From JBBQZO01 sp038207625 (GTDB lineage: Bacteria; Pseudomonadota; Gammaproteobacteria; Burkholderiales; Burkholderiaceae_D), in the NCBI GenBank assembly GCA_038207625.1, contig JBBQZO010000003.1:186001-250000 (forward strand): a stretch of 64,000 nucleotides of DNA, read 5' to 3'. Below are positions 1 to 9,229 of this stretch, piece by piece; position 1 is the stretch's first letter; every line of letters begins with the position of its first letter. Both the position numbers and the translations under genes were made by a program. The notes under the pieces are model-generated. The model saw only the letters and a program-made list of their open reading frames with translations. It did not search any database and had not been told where the DNA came from.

Positions 1-1541
1 GTGGCACTGCGCCAGGCGTCCATCAGGTCGCCGCGCACCACCGTCAGCACCAGCAGCGCCATCAGGCCCAGCGACAGCGCGACGATCTGCACCACGGTCG
101 CGCCGGGGCGGCGGCGCAGCGACGTGACGGCGAAACGCCAGCTGTGGTGTCCCACCCAACCGCGCGCGTGTTTGAGTGCGGCCAGGCCCAGCCAGCCGGC
201 CAGCGCAAACACGCCAGCGCCACCCAGAAAGCCGGCCGCCACGATCAGCGCCAGCTTGACGTCGCCCGTCTGCCACAACAGCAGCGTGACAAACATCGCA
301 ATGCCCAGCCCGTAGGTAGCCAGCGCCAAGGGCTGCGGCGCGGCCTGCTCGCGCCGGATCACGCGGTTGTGCGGCACATTGCGCAGCTGCAGAATTGGCG
401 GCAGCGCGAAGCCGATCAGCAGCAGCATGCCCGTCAACAGGCCTTGCAACGCAGGCAGCGCCGACACGGGCGGCACGTCGGTGGCGATCAATTTTCCCAG
501 CAGTTCGAGCAGCACGAAATGGCCGCCGAATCCGACCAGCACGCCCAGCGCGCTGCCAACCAGGCCGACCAGGCCAAACTCGATCAGGTACAGCAGCGTT
601 ACCTCGCGCTGGGTCAGGCCCAGGCAGCGCAGCATCGCGCAGGCGTCCATGTGGCGCAGCATGAAGCGGCGCGCCGCCATCGCCACGGCGACCGCCGCCA
701 GCATCGCCGACAGCAGTCCGACCAGCGACAGGAAACGGTCGGCCCGGTCCAGCGTGGCGCGCATTTCCGGGCGCCCCGTTTCCAGCGATTCGAGGCGCAC
801 GCCTTTCACACTGCCGGCCTCGATCTGCCCTTGCACCCATTGCTGAAACGGCGCGACCTTGCCTGCGTCCTGGGCAGTTGGCGCCGCCACTTGCAGACGG
901 TAGGTCACGCGCGAGCCATTTGCCACCAGTCCGGTGGCGGCCAGGTCGGCCGTCGAGAGCATCAGGCGCGGCGCAAAATTGGCGAACGCGGCGCCCCGGT
1001 CCGGCTCGGAGGCGATCAGTTGGGTCACTTTAAAGCTGGCGTCACCGAGCCGGATGGTGCCGCCCACAGCGACCTTCAAGGCAGTCAGCAGATTCGCATC
1101 GACCCACACGGTGCCGGGCGCCGGCGTGCCGTCGGCCGCCAGGCCAAGCGCGTTTTGCGCTTGCTCGGCGTTGGTGGTGATTTTGAGCTTGCCGCGCAGC
1201 GGATAGCCGCGCGACACCGCCTTCACCGACGCCAGCAGCGACACCGACTGTTCGCCGTCGCCGGCCTGCGCCATGCTGGGAAAGGTCACCGTGTCGGCCA
1301 GCAGCAGGCCGCGCCGCTGCGCTTCGGCACGCCAGTCGGCCCTGAGCGGCGTGTCCGCGTTGATCAACAGATCGGCGCCGAGCAACTGGTGCGCGTCGCG
1401 ATCGAGCCCGCTGCGCAGGCGCTCGACAAAAAAGCCCACCGCCGACAGCGCCGACACGGCCACGATCAGCGCCATCAGCAAAAAGCGCAGCTCGCCGGCA
1501 CGCCAGTCGCGCATCGTCATGCGCAGCGATTGAATCAGCAT
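1..1541 (-). CDS. FtsX-like ABC transporter permease (YbbP type), 3' end outside window
   Basis: Reading leftward from an ATG at 1541 there is one open frame of 513 codons that runs off the window edge without a stop. The N-terminus (MLIQSLRMTMRDWRAGELRF) is followed by a first membrane segment (about residues 20-38), a long extracytoplasmic region, then several hydrophobic segments in the second half. This is the layout of MacB/FtsX permeases of the YbbP/LolCE type, about 800 residues in YbbP. Such proteins pair with an ATPase to move or release lipophilic substrates at the inner membrane. It begins 8 bases after the deaminase stop, so both are probably cotranscribed. The substrate cannot be read from the sequence. 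Confidence 0.8.
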   Translation of the reverse strand, partial: MLIQSLRMTMRDWRAGELRFLLMALIVAVSALSAVGFFVERLRSGLDRDAHQLLGADLLINADTPLRADWRAEAQRRGLLLADTVTFPSMAQAGDGEQSVSLLASVKAVSRGYPLRGKLKITTNAEQAQNALGLAADGTPAPGTVWVDANLLTALKVAVGGTIRLGDASFKVTQLIASEPDRGAAFANFAPRLMLSTADLAATGLVANGSRVTYRLQVAAPTAQDAGKVAPFQQWVQGQIEAGSVKGVRLESLETGRPEMRATLDRADRFLSLVGLLSAMLAAVAVAMAARRFMLRHMDACAMLRCLGLTQREVTLLYLIEFGLVGLVGSALGVLVGFGGHFVLLELLGKLIATDVPPVSALPALQGLLTGMLLLIGFALPPILQLRNVPHNRVIRREQAAPQPLALATYGLGIAMFVTLLLWQTGDVKLALIVAAGFLGGAGVFALAGWLGLAALKHARGWVGHHSWRFAVTSLRRRPGATVVQIVALSLGLMALLVLTVVRGDLMDAWRSA

Positions 1542-1549
1542 GGTTTGCC

Positions 1550-2560
1550 TTAGACGGCGTTGGCGAAGAAGGCGTCGACTTCGTCAAGCCAGCGCATCTT
1601 GCTGTCGTCGTCGAGGAAGGAAGCGCTAAAGCTGTTGCGTGCCAGCCGCTGCGCGTGCGACAGGCCCAGTGGCAGCGCCTCGAACACGGCCACGAAATTG
1701 GCGTTCATGTAGCCGCCAAAATAGGCCGGATCGTCCGAGTTGACGGTCGCGCACAGTCCCGCGTCGAGCAGTTTCAGCAGGTTGTGCTGGGCCATCGTGT
1801 CGACCACGCGCAGCTTCAGGTTCGACAGCGGACACACCGTCAGCGCGATCTGGTCGAGCGCCAGGCGCGCCGTCAGCGCCGAGTCCTCCAGGCAGCGCAC
1901 GCCGTGATCGATGCGCTCGACCTTGAGCACGTCGAGCGCGGTGTCGATATAGGCCGGCGGCCCTTCCTCGCCCGCGTGGGCGACCAGGTGCAGACCGAGC
2001 TCGCGCGATGCGGCGAACACGCGCGCAAATTTTTCCGGCGGGTGTCCCACTTCGGACGAATCGAGTCCCACCCCGATGATTTTCGCCAGGTGCGGCTTGG
2101 CCTCGGCCAGCGTGGCCAACGCCTCGTCCTCGGACAAATGGCGCAGGAAGCACATGATCAAGGTGGCGCTGATCGGCCCCTCCTGGCAGGCCCGGTGGAT
2201 GCCGTCGATGACGCTGGCAAACGGCACCCCGCGCGCGGTGTGCGTCTGCGGGTCAAAGAAGATCTCGGCGTGGCGCACGTTGTCAGCATGGGCGCGCGCA
2301 AGATAGGCGCGCGTCATGTCGTAGAAATCCTGTTCCGTTTGCAGCACGCTGGCGCCAGCGTAATAGATGTCGAGGAAAGATTGCAGGTCGGTAAACGCAT
2401 ACGCGCTGCGCAGCGCCTCCACCGACGCGTACGGCAACGTCACGCCGTTGCGCTGGGCCAGCGCAAAAATCAGCTCAGGCTCCAGCGAACCTTCGATATG
2501 GATATGCAGCTCCGCTTTGGGCATGTTCTGCACGATGGTGCGCAATGGCTCGTTGAGCAT
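1550..2560 (-). CDS. adenine/adenosine deaminase family protein, probably adenine deaminase
   Basis: 336 residues, full length for the adenosine/adenine deaminase family. It hydrolytically deaminates a purine base or nucleoside in salvage. Visible motifs are the metal-binding KAELHIHIEGSLEPE near residue 15, HAGEEGP, RIDHGVRCLED and NSDDPAYFGGY. The combination VCPLSNLKLRV plus NSDDPAYFGGY and FLRHLSE is what I associate with the bacterial adenine deaminase subgroup (EC 3.5.4.2) rather than with adenosine deaminase, so adenine is the more likely substrate. That subgroup call is from remembered family features. The ATG at 2560 is preceded by an AGGAGACC ribosome-binding site. The FtsX-like permease follows in the same direction. 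Confidence 0.9.
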   Translation of the reverse strand: MLNEPLRTIVQNMPKAELHIHIEGSLEPELIFALAQRNGVTLPYASVEALRSAYAFTDLQSFLDIYYAGASVLQTEQDFYDMTRAYLARAHADNVRHAEIFFDPQTHTARGVPFASVIDGIHRACQEGPISATLIMCFLRHLSEDEALATLAEAKPHLAKIIGVGLDSSEVGHPPEKFARVFAASRELGLHLVAHAGEEGPPAYIDTALDVLKVERIDHGVRCLEDSALTARLALDQIALTVCPLSNLKLRVVDTMAQHNLLKLLDAGLCATVNSDDPAYFGGYMNANFVAVFEALPLGLSHAQRLARNSFSASFLDDDSKMRWLDEVDAFFANAV

Positions 2561-2875
2561 AGTGGTCTCCTGATAATACGGTTCAAGTTCTCGATGGCAA
2601 ACATCTTAGCGCATGCGCGCCGTCCCGGTCCGCGCGCGCGCATTTGTGACATCGCCGGCGTATCGCGTGCGCCGCCGGGCCGCCGCAAGGCGCACTATTC
2701 TGTTCGGCATCATGGGCTGCCGATGCACGCGATGGTGTCCTCAAACAGGCAACACGGGTGAAAAATAAACGTGATGAAGCGTCTACAAATAGCCTCGAAA
2801 ACGCCTTAAAAACACAGATTAAATCATTTAAAATCAAAGACTTACAATGGTTACAAATGCACACACGACATTGCT
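2561..2875. other. intergenic region between divergent deaminase and prkA genes
   Basis: No convincing gene. The left half (to about 2760) is GC-rich and should carry the deaminase promoter. The right half becomes AT-rich and leads into the prkA promoter. No reading frame here resembles a known protein. Confidence 0.5.
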
Positions 2876-2904
2876 TTGACATCCGCAACCAATAGGGACA
2901 TAAT
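2876..2904 (+). promoter_or_regulatory. sigma70-type promoter of prkA-yeaH-spoVR
   Basis: TTGACA (2876-2881), a 17-base spacer and CATAAT (2899-2904) match the vegetative consensus in 11 of 12 positions. Transcription would start near 2911, giving a leader of about 220 bases before the prkA ATG. Confidence 0.7.
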
Positions 2905-2975
2905 AAATTTCATAGGCGTAAGTAGATAGTGTGAGCAAGCGCAAACAACCGGTCTAAACCGGGATAAAAATCTAC

Positions 2976-3031
2976 ATCGTTATCCGTTTTTTGTTTTACA
3001 AACCCAGCTCTGGGGTACGTTGGATAACGAT
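2976..3031 (+). promoter_or_regulatory. structured 5' leader of prkA mRNA
   Basis: A perfect 10-base inverted repeat (ATCGTTATCC at 2976-2985, GGATAACGAT at 3022-3031) encloses a second short hairpin (CCCAG/CTGGG, 3003-3014). It is followed by an AAGGAG sequence (3040-3045) with no start codon at the right distance, about 90 bases before the real start. The nested structure suggests a regulatory or stabilising leader. Function is inference. Confidence 0.5.
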
Positions 3032-3133
3032 CAATAACAAGGAGTTTCACCTACGACCGGGGCCCGGGCTGCACTCCCGAAGGCAACGCTGGCGCTGACA
3101 GTGACGAGTGTAATTACATCAAAGGACATTCAA

Positions 3134-5056
3134 ATGACCATTTTTGACAACTACGCAGCGCGCTACGAGCGTACCCGTGAAGAGGAATATTCACTATCCG
3201 AATACCTTGCCCTGTGCAAGAAGGACCGCCTCACCTACGCCAGCGCGCCTGAGCGCATGCTGGCGGCCATCGGCGAGCCGACGCTACTGGACACGCGCAA
3301 CGATACGCGCCTGTCGCGCATCTTCGCCAACAAGGTCATCAAGATTTATCCAGCCTTCAAGGAATTCTACGGCACCGAGGAGGTCATCGAGCAGGTCGTC
3401 GCCTACTTCCGCCACGCCGCCCAGGGGCTGGAAGAGCGCAAGCAGATCCTCTATTTGCTGGGACCGGTGGGCGGCGGTAAATCGTCGATCGCCGAAAAAC
3501 TCAAGGCCTTGATGGAGCTGGTACCGTTCTATTGTCTGAAGGGTTCGCCCGTCAACGAATCGCCGCTGGGACTGTTCAACGAGGACGAGGACGGCGTCAT
3601 CCTGGAAGAGGACTATGGCATCCCGCGCCGCTATCTGCGCTCGATCCCCAGCCCCTGGGCGGTCAAGCGTTTGCACGAATTTAATGGCGACATCAACCAG
3701 TTCCGCGTGGTGCGCCGCTATCCGTCGATCCTGAAGCAAATCGCCGTCTCGAAGACCGAGCCGGGCGACGAGAACAACCAGGACATTTCTTCGCTGGTGG
3801 GCAAGGTCGACATCCGCAAGCTCGAGGACTATGCCCAGGACGATCCGGACGCCTACAGCTATTCGGGCGGCCTGTGCCTGGCCAACCAGGGCTTGATGGA
3901 ATTTGTCGAGATGTTCAAGGCGCCGATCAAGGTGCTCCATCCACTGTTGACGGCCACCCAGGAAGGCAACTACAAGGGCACCGAAGGGTTCGGGGCGATT
4001 CCGTTCGACGGCATCATCCTGGCCCACTCGAACGAGTCGGAATGGAAGACGTTCCGCAACAACCGCAACAACGAAGCTTTCCTCGACCGTATCTATATCG
4101 TCAAGGTGCCGTATTGCCTGCGCGTGACCGACGAGGTGAAGATTTACGACAAGCTGCTGCGCAACTCGTCGCTGGAAAAAGCGGCCTGCGCGCCGGGCAC
4201 GCTGAAGATGATGGCCCAGTTTGCCATTCTGTCGCGCCTGAAGGATCCGGAGAATTCGTCGATCTTCTCGAAGATGCTGGTCTACGACGGCGAAAACCTC
4301 AAGGACACCGACCCGAAAGCGAAGTCGATGCACGAGTACGTCGACTACGCCGGTGTGGACGAGGGCATGAACGGTCTGTCGACCCGCTTCGCCTTCAAGA
4401 TCTTGTCCAAAGTGTTTAACTTCGACACCACCGAGGTGGCGGCCAATCCGGTGCACCTGTTATATGTGCTCGAGCAGCAAGTCGAGCGCGAGCAGTTCCC
4501 GCCCGAATTGGAACAGAAGTATTTTTCGTACATCAAGGAACATCTGGCCCAGCGCTACGTCGAATTCATCGGCAAGGAAATCCAGACCGCCTACCTGGAA
4601 AGCTATTCCGAGTACGGCCAGAACATCTTCGACCGCTATGTGACGTTTGCCGACTTCTGGATCCAGGATCAGGAATTCCGCGATCCGGACACGGGCGAAA
4701 GTTTCGACCGCGACTCGCTCAACAACGAGCTGGAAAAGATCGAGAAACCGGCCGGGATTTCGAACCCGAAAGACTTCCGCAACGAGATCGTCAACTTCGG
4801 GCTGCGCGCGCGCGCCACCAACGGCGGCAAGAATCCGTCCTGGACCAGTTACGAGAAATTCCGCACCGTGATCGAGAAGAAAATGTTCTCCAACACGGAG
4901 GAGCTGCTGCCGGTGATTTCGTTTAACGCCAAAGCGTCGGCCGAAGATGCCAACAAGCACGCCGACTTTGTCGCCCGCATGGTCGACAAAGGCTACACGG
5001 CCAAGCAAGTGCGTCTGCTGTGCGAATGGTATCTGCGCGTGAGAAAGTCGTCCTAG
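3134..5056 (+). CDS. prkA: PrkA family serine protein kinase (YeaG)
   Basis: 640 residues, like E. coli YeaG (about 644). It is an AAA-type ATPase domain fused to a C-terminal kinase-like domain. The Walker A motif LLGPVGGGKSS lies at about residues 109-118. I start it at the ATG at 3134 (MTIFDNYAARYERTREEEYS), preceded by AAAGGA, rather than at the upstream GTG at 3101. It is the first gene of prkA-yeaH-spoVR, an arrangement also found as yeaG-yeaH in E. coli. These proteins act in starvation and stationary-phase responses. The kinase targets are not evident from sequence. Confidence 0.95.
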   Translation: MTIFDNYAARYERTREEEYSLSEYLALCKKDRLTYASAPERMLAAIGEPTLLDTRNDTRLSRIFANKVIKIYPAFKEFYGTEEVIEQVVAYFRHAAQGLEERKQILYLLGPVGGGKSSIAEKLKALMELVPFYCLKGSPVNESPLGLFNEDEDGVILEEDYGIPRRYLRSIPSPWAVKRLHEFNGDINQFRVVRRYPSILKQIAVSKTEPGDENNQDISSLVGKVDIRKLEDYAQDDPDAYSYSGGLCLANQGLMEFVEMFKAPIKVLHPLLTATQEGNYKGTEGFGAIPFDGIILAHSNESEWKTFRNNRNNEAFLDRIYIVKVPYCLRVTDEVKIYDKLLRNSSLEKAACAPGTLKMMAQFAILSRLKDPENSSIFSKMLVYDGENLKDTDPKAKSMHEYVDYAGVDEGMNGLSTRFAFKILSKVFNFDTTEVAANPVHLLYVLEQQVEREQFPPELEQKYFSYIKEHLAQRYVEFIGKEIQTAYLESYSEYGQNIFDRYVTFADFWIQDQEFRDPDTGESFDRDSLNNELEKIEKPAGISNPKDFRNEIVNFGLRARATNGGKNPSWTSYEKFRTVIEKKMFSNTEELLPVISFNAKASAEDANKHADFVARMVDKGYTAKQVRLLCEWYLRVRKSS

Positions 5057-5124
5057 CGCGGCGCAGTTAAAGTAGTAGGGCCGCACGTTGGTGCGGCCTG
5101 CCGCGAAACACAAGGAGGCATGTT

Positions 5125-6393
5125 TTGACTTACCTCATCGACCGACGCTTGCAAGGCAAGAACAAGTCTGCGATCAACCGCGAGCGCTTCCTTCGGCGCT
5201 ACAAAGGCCAGATCAAGGATGCGGTCGGGCGCGCCATCAAGGGGCGCTCGATCACCAACATCGAAAACGGTGAAAAAATCTCGATTCCCGTCAAGGACGT
5301 GAGCGAGCCCAATTTTGGCCACGCCCACGGGGGCGTGTGGGAAACCATCAATCCGGGCAACAAGGAATACCTGAAGGGCGACCAGTTCAGCCGCCCCAAG
5401 GGCGGTGGCGGTTCCGGGCGCGGCAAGGCCGGCAACAGCGAGGAAACCAACGAGGACGATTTCATCTTCGAGCTCTCGCGCGAAGAGTTCATGAATTACT
5501 TCTTCGAGGATCTTGAACTGCCCAACATGGTCAAGACGCAGTTGACCAAGACGACCGAGTTCAAGAACCAGCGGGCCGGCTACAATATTTCCGGCACCCC
5601 ATCGAACATCCACGTGTTACGGTCGCTGCGCGGCGCACTGGGCCGGCGCATCGCCGTGGGCGGCTCCTCGCGCAAGAACTTGCTCAAGGCCGAACACGAG
5701 CTTGAGCAATTGCTGCTCGAAGGCGTGCCGTTGGACGACGCCCGCGTCGTCGAGCTGAAACGCCTGATCCACCACCTGCACACGCGTCTGCTGGCGATCC
5801 CCTTCATCGACCCGATCGACCTGCGCTATAGCAACCGGGTGAAGATGCCCAAGCCGATGAGCCAGGCGGTGATGTTTTGCATCATGGACGTGTCCGGTTC
5901 GATGGACGAGGGTCGCAAGGACACCGCCAAGCGCTTCTTTATTTTGCTGTACCTGTTTTTAAAACGGGTCTACGACAAGATCGAGGTGGTGTTCATCCGC
6001 CACCATACGGCCGCCTCGGAGGTGGAGGAGAACGACTTCTTCAACTCGCGTGAGTCGGGCGGCACGGTGGTCTCGTCGGCCCTGTACCTGCTCGACAAAG
6101 TGCTCAAGGAGCGCTATGCCAGCGGCGAATGGAACAGCTACGTGGCCCAAGCGTCGGACGGCGACAACTGGGACAACGACTCGGTGCTGTGCAAGCAGCT
6201 GTTGATCAACACCATCATGCCGGCGGTGCAGTACTACACCTACGTGGAGATTACCGACGGCCCGCCGCAGAACTTGTGGGAACAATATACCGAAGTGCCC
6301 GACCACCACCGGCACTTCGCCATGCAGCGCATCGTCACGCCGGCCGACATCTATCCGGTGTTTCGTGAGCTGTTCAAAAAACAGCCGAAGTGA
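5125..6393 (+). CDS. yeaH: YeaH/YhbH family protein (DUF444), VWA-like
   Basis: 422 residues, matching the UPF0229/DUF444 family (about 427). A von Willebrand A-like region in the second half shows the metal-site sequence MDVSGSMDE. The middle contains charged segments such as EFMNYFFEDLELP. Translation starts at TTG 5125, set by a strong AAGGAGG (5112-5118). The nearby ATG at 5120 opens only ATG-TTT-TGA, which overlaps the TTG. It is cotranscribed with prkA, 68 bases downstream, and overlaps spoVR by 4 bases. Biochemical role is unknown, but it always travels with PrkA. Confidence 0.93.
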   Translation: MTYLIDRRLQGKNKSAINRERFLRRYKGQIKDAVGRAIKGRSITNIENGEKISIPVKDVSEPNFGHAHGGVWETINPGNKEYLKGDQFSRPKGGGGSGRGKAGNSEETNEDDFIFELSREEFMNYFFEDLELPNMVKTQLTKTTEFKNQRAGYNISGTPSNIHVLRSLRGALGRRIAVGGSSRKNLLKAEHELEQLLLEGVPLDDARVVELKRLIHHLHTRLLAIPFIDPIDLRYSNRVKMPKPMSQAVMFCIMDVSGSMDEGRKDTAKRFFILLYLFLKRVYDKIEVVFIRHHTAASEVEENDFFNSRESGGTVVSSALYLLDKVLKERYASGEWNSYVAQASDGDNWDNDSVLCKQLLINTIMPAVQYYTYVEITDGPPQNLWEQYTEVPDHHRHFAMQRIVTPADIYPVFRELFKKQPK

Positions 6394-7928
6394 ACCCGAT
6401 GCCCAGAGAACCCGCCAACCCGCGCGCCCTGCCCGAACAGTCCGAATGGACGTTCGACCTGATCGAGCAGGCGCACGAGGAAATTCGCCGCGTGGCCAAG
6501 CAGTTCGGCCTCGACACCTATCCGAACCAACTCGAGATCATCACCGCCGAGCAGATGATGGACGCCTACACGTCGGTGGGCATGCCGGTGTCCTACAACC
6601 ACTGGTCGTTCGGCAAGCACTTTCTGTCGACCGAGAAAAGCTACAAGCGCGGCCAGATGGGGTTGGCCTACGAGATCGTCATCAATTCGAACCCCTGCAT
6701 CGCCTACCTGATGGAGGAAAACAGCCTGACCATGCAGGCGTTGGTGATCGCGCACGCGGCCTACGGGCACAATTCCTTCTTCAAGGGCAATTACCTGTTT
6801 CGCGCCTGGACCGACGCCGACGCCATCGTCGACTACATGGTATTTGCCAAAAATTACATCAACGAGTGCGAGCAGCGCCACGGCATCGACGCCGTCGAAC
6901 TGCTGCTCGACTCCTGCCACGCGCTGCAAAATTACGGCGTGGACCGCTACAAGCGCCCCGCCAAACTGTCGCTCGCGCAAGAGAACGCGCGCCAGAAAGA
7001 GCGCGAGGAATACGCCCAGTCGCAGGTCAACGCGCTGTGGCGCACCGTGCCGCGGCGCGACGAGGAAGAGGCCGACCAGGTGGCGCCCCGTTTCCCGCCC
7101 GAGCCCGAGGAAAACCTGCTGTATTTCATCGAAAAATACGCGCCTCTGCTGGAACCGTGGCAGCGTGAAATGGTGCGCATCACGCGCAAGATTTCACAGT
7201 ACTTCTACCCGCAGCGTCAAACCCAGGTGATGAACGAGGGCTGGGCCACGTTCTGGCACTACACCATCTTGCAAGAGCTCTATAAAGAAGGCATCGTGGG
7301 CGACGGTTTCATGATGGAGTTCCTGCAAAGCCATACCAACGTGGTGTATCAACCGCCCGCCACCAGCCAGTATTACAACGGCATCAACCCGTATGCACTC
7401 GGTTTTGCGATGATGACCGACATCCGGCGCATCTGCGAAAACCCCACCCAGGAAGACAAGGAGTGGTTCCCCAACATCGCCGGCAGCGACTGGCGCAAGA
7501 CGCTCGACTTTGCGATGCGCAACTTCAAGGACGAGAGCTTCATCGCCCAGTACCTGTCGCCCAAACTGATACGCGACTTCCATTTTTTTGCCGTGCTGGA
7601 CGACGACAAGAACGAAAAACTGACCATTTCGGCCATCCACGACGAGCGCGGCTACCGCTATGTGCGCTCGCAACTGGCCGAACAGTACAACCTGGGCAAC
7701 CGCGAACCGAACATCCAGGTGTGGTCTGTGAACACCCGCGATGACCGCGCGCTGACCTTGCGCCACAGCCAATTTCAGCGCCGCCCGCTCAACCAGCAGG
7801 CCCAGGAAGTACTCAAACACGTGGCCCGTTTATGGGGGTTTGACGTCCATTTGGAGACCGTGGACCCCGACGGGGCCGTCGTTTCCAGCATCGAATGCAA
7901 GCGGGAAAAGCGAAATCGGGGCAATTAA
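6390..7928 (+). CDS. spoVR: SpoVR family protein (YcgB)
   Basis: 512 residues from a GTG at 6390 that overlaps the yeaH stop (GTGA). An ATG three codons later (6399) is an alternative. The family was named from Bacillus spore cortex formation but is widespread in non-sporing proteobacteria next to PrkA and YeaH, where its role is unknown. Family-like stretches include MPVSYNHWSFGKHF, NSNPCIAYLMEEN, HAAYGHNSFFKGNY and NEGWATFWHY. The His and Glu residues in the last two resemble a metalloprotein site. Third gene of the operon. Confidence 0.93.
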   Translation: MNPMPREPANPRALPEQSEWTFDLIEQAHEEIRRVAKQFGLDTYPNQLEIITAEQMMDAYTSVGMPVSYNHWSFGKHFLSTEKSYKRGQMGLAYEIVINSNPCIAYLMEENSLTMQALVIAHAAYGHNSFFKGNYLFRAWTDADAIVDYMVFAKNYINECEQRHGIDAVELLLDSCHALQNYGVDRYKRPAKLSLAQENARQKEREEYAQSQVNALWRTVPRRDEEEADQVAPRFPPEPEENLLYFIEKYAPLLEPWQREMVRITRKISQYFYPQRQTQVMNEGWATFWHYTILQELYKEGIVGDGFMMEFLQSHTNVVYQPPATSQYYNGINPYALGFAMMTDIRRICENPTQEDKEWFPNIAGSDWRKTLDFAMRNFKDESFIAQYLSPKLIRDFHFFAVLDDDKNEKLTISAIHDERGYRYVRSQLAEQYNLGNREPNIQVWSVNTRDDRALTLRHSQFQRRPLNQQAQEVLKHVARLWGFDVHLETVDPDGAVVSSIECKREKRNRGN

Positions 7929-8489
7929 TAGTTCATTGACAACTATATTTTGCATAAAAATCTAGCCTTCAGACTTTTTTTTACTGTCGTGCGGCCACTA
8001 AAAACACCTGTTTGCGAAGTTTTTTTTGCTACACCCTCGCAATTTATAGACCAATTAGATACCACTATTTGCTTGTTTTGGCACCAATTTTTCCGAAATT
8101 TGGTCATTTTCCCGGCCCTGTCGGCTTGCCACGCTAAGCAAAAAGGCAACAACGATGCAAAATTAGCTTCACAAATCCAGCAATAAACCCGTACTTTGCA
8201 TCGCAATTATCACTTCCTTCCAAATTAGCATCAGTCCGACGAACTCCCCTAAAAAAACTTGTCAATTTTTCTTGCTTTTTCCCATCGAAATAAGCAAGCA
8301 ATTGCCCGTTTGCACCCCCGATTTTGGCGTCGCGCAGGGCTAATTCGAACCGTTTTGGACGGCAAAAAATGCATGTGCAAAAAAGAATTCGTATGTATAA
8401 TTCGCCGACGTCCCGGATGCGGCTAAAGCAGCGCCGTATTTTGTGGGTTTGGTAGGAGATAAAAAGAGTAGGTATTGGAGAAAGCAGGC
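7929..8489. other. AT-rich intergenic region upstream of tonB
   Basis: About 560 bases that are visibly richer in A+T than the flanking genes, with several T-runs and no convincing protein frame on either strand. It ends the prkA operon and should contain the tonB promoter. TATAAT at 8396-8401, directly after TG, is the best -10 candidate, but no good -35 sits 16-18 bases upstream. A small RNA or protein-binding region is possible but not shown. Confidence 0.4.
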
Positions 8490-9143
8490 ATGAATTTCAC
8501 CCATGAAAAAAACCCGGGCAAAAATTTCACTGGTATTACCATTGTCGTCTTGTTGCATGCTCTCGTTGGCTATGCCGTCGTATCCGGTCTAGGCAAGTCG
8601 ATGGTTGCCAAAATGGCCGCCGTGGTGGAAACCAAAGTGATTGACGAGGTCAAGCCGCCGCCGCCGAAGGATGTGCCGCCACCACCGCCACCGCCTGAGA
8701 TGAAAGCCCCGCCGCCACCGTTCGTGCCACCCGTTGAAGTTAACGTGCAGCAACCGCCACCGGTCAACACGACGATGGCCAATGCCACCAGCGTCAAGCC
8801 GGCATCGAACGAACTGGCCCGTCCTGCGCCACCGGCAGCACCGGCGCCGGTAGCAAAAACCGGGATTCATATTCCCGCGGCCGCCGACTTCAACACTTGC
8901 GCAAAACCAGAGTGGCCGAAAGCCTCCTTGCGCAATGAAGAGACCGGCACAGTAACGCTGCAGTTCTTGATTGGGGTCGACGGCCGTGTTGCCGATTCCA
9001 AGATCCAGAAATCGTCGGGCTTCCGCGATCTGGACAAGGCAGCAGTCACAGGGATCAGCAAATGCCGATTCAAACCAGGCATGACCGACGGTAAGCCGGA
9101 ACAAGCATGGATGACAATGCAGTACGTCTGGACGCTGGAATAA
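8490..9143 (+). CDS. tonB: TonB family energy-transducing protein
   Basis: 217 residues. One N-terminal membrane anchor (ITIVVLLHALVGYAVVSGLG) is followed by a proline-rich periplasm-spanning stretch (several PPPP runs, residues about 55-90) and a C-terminal TonB domain with the typical GTVTLQFLIGVDGRV and SSGFRDLDKAA. It couples the proton-motive force harvested by ExbB/ExbD to outer-membrane receptors, one of which is encoded at 38740. I chose ATG 8490, with GGAGA at 8477-8481, over the upstream TTG. It is followed by exbB and two exbD genes. Confidence 0.95.
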   Translation: MNFTHEKNPGKNFTGITIVVLLHALVGYAVVSGLGKSMVAKMAAVVETKVIDEVKPPPPKDVPPPPPPPEMKAPPPPFVPPVEVNVQQPPPVNTTMANATSVKPASNELARPAPPAAPAPVAKTGIHIPAAADFNTCAKPEWPKASLRNEETGTVTLQFLIGVDGRVADSKIQKSSGFRDLDKAAVTGISKCRFKPGMTDGKPEQAWMTMQYVWTLE

Positions 9144-9229
9144 AACCGAGGCAGCAACACTGTCTCATCAACTTAATTTCGTTGTCGATACGTTCAGCGA
9201 ACTGATTATTTTATAAATTTGGAGGAAGC

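Noticed and set aside
144..1553. 469-codon + strand frame at the left edge
   Set aside because: His/Gln/Arg-rich antisense of the FtsX-like permease. The permease frame has membrane helices and a proper start.
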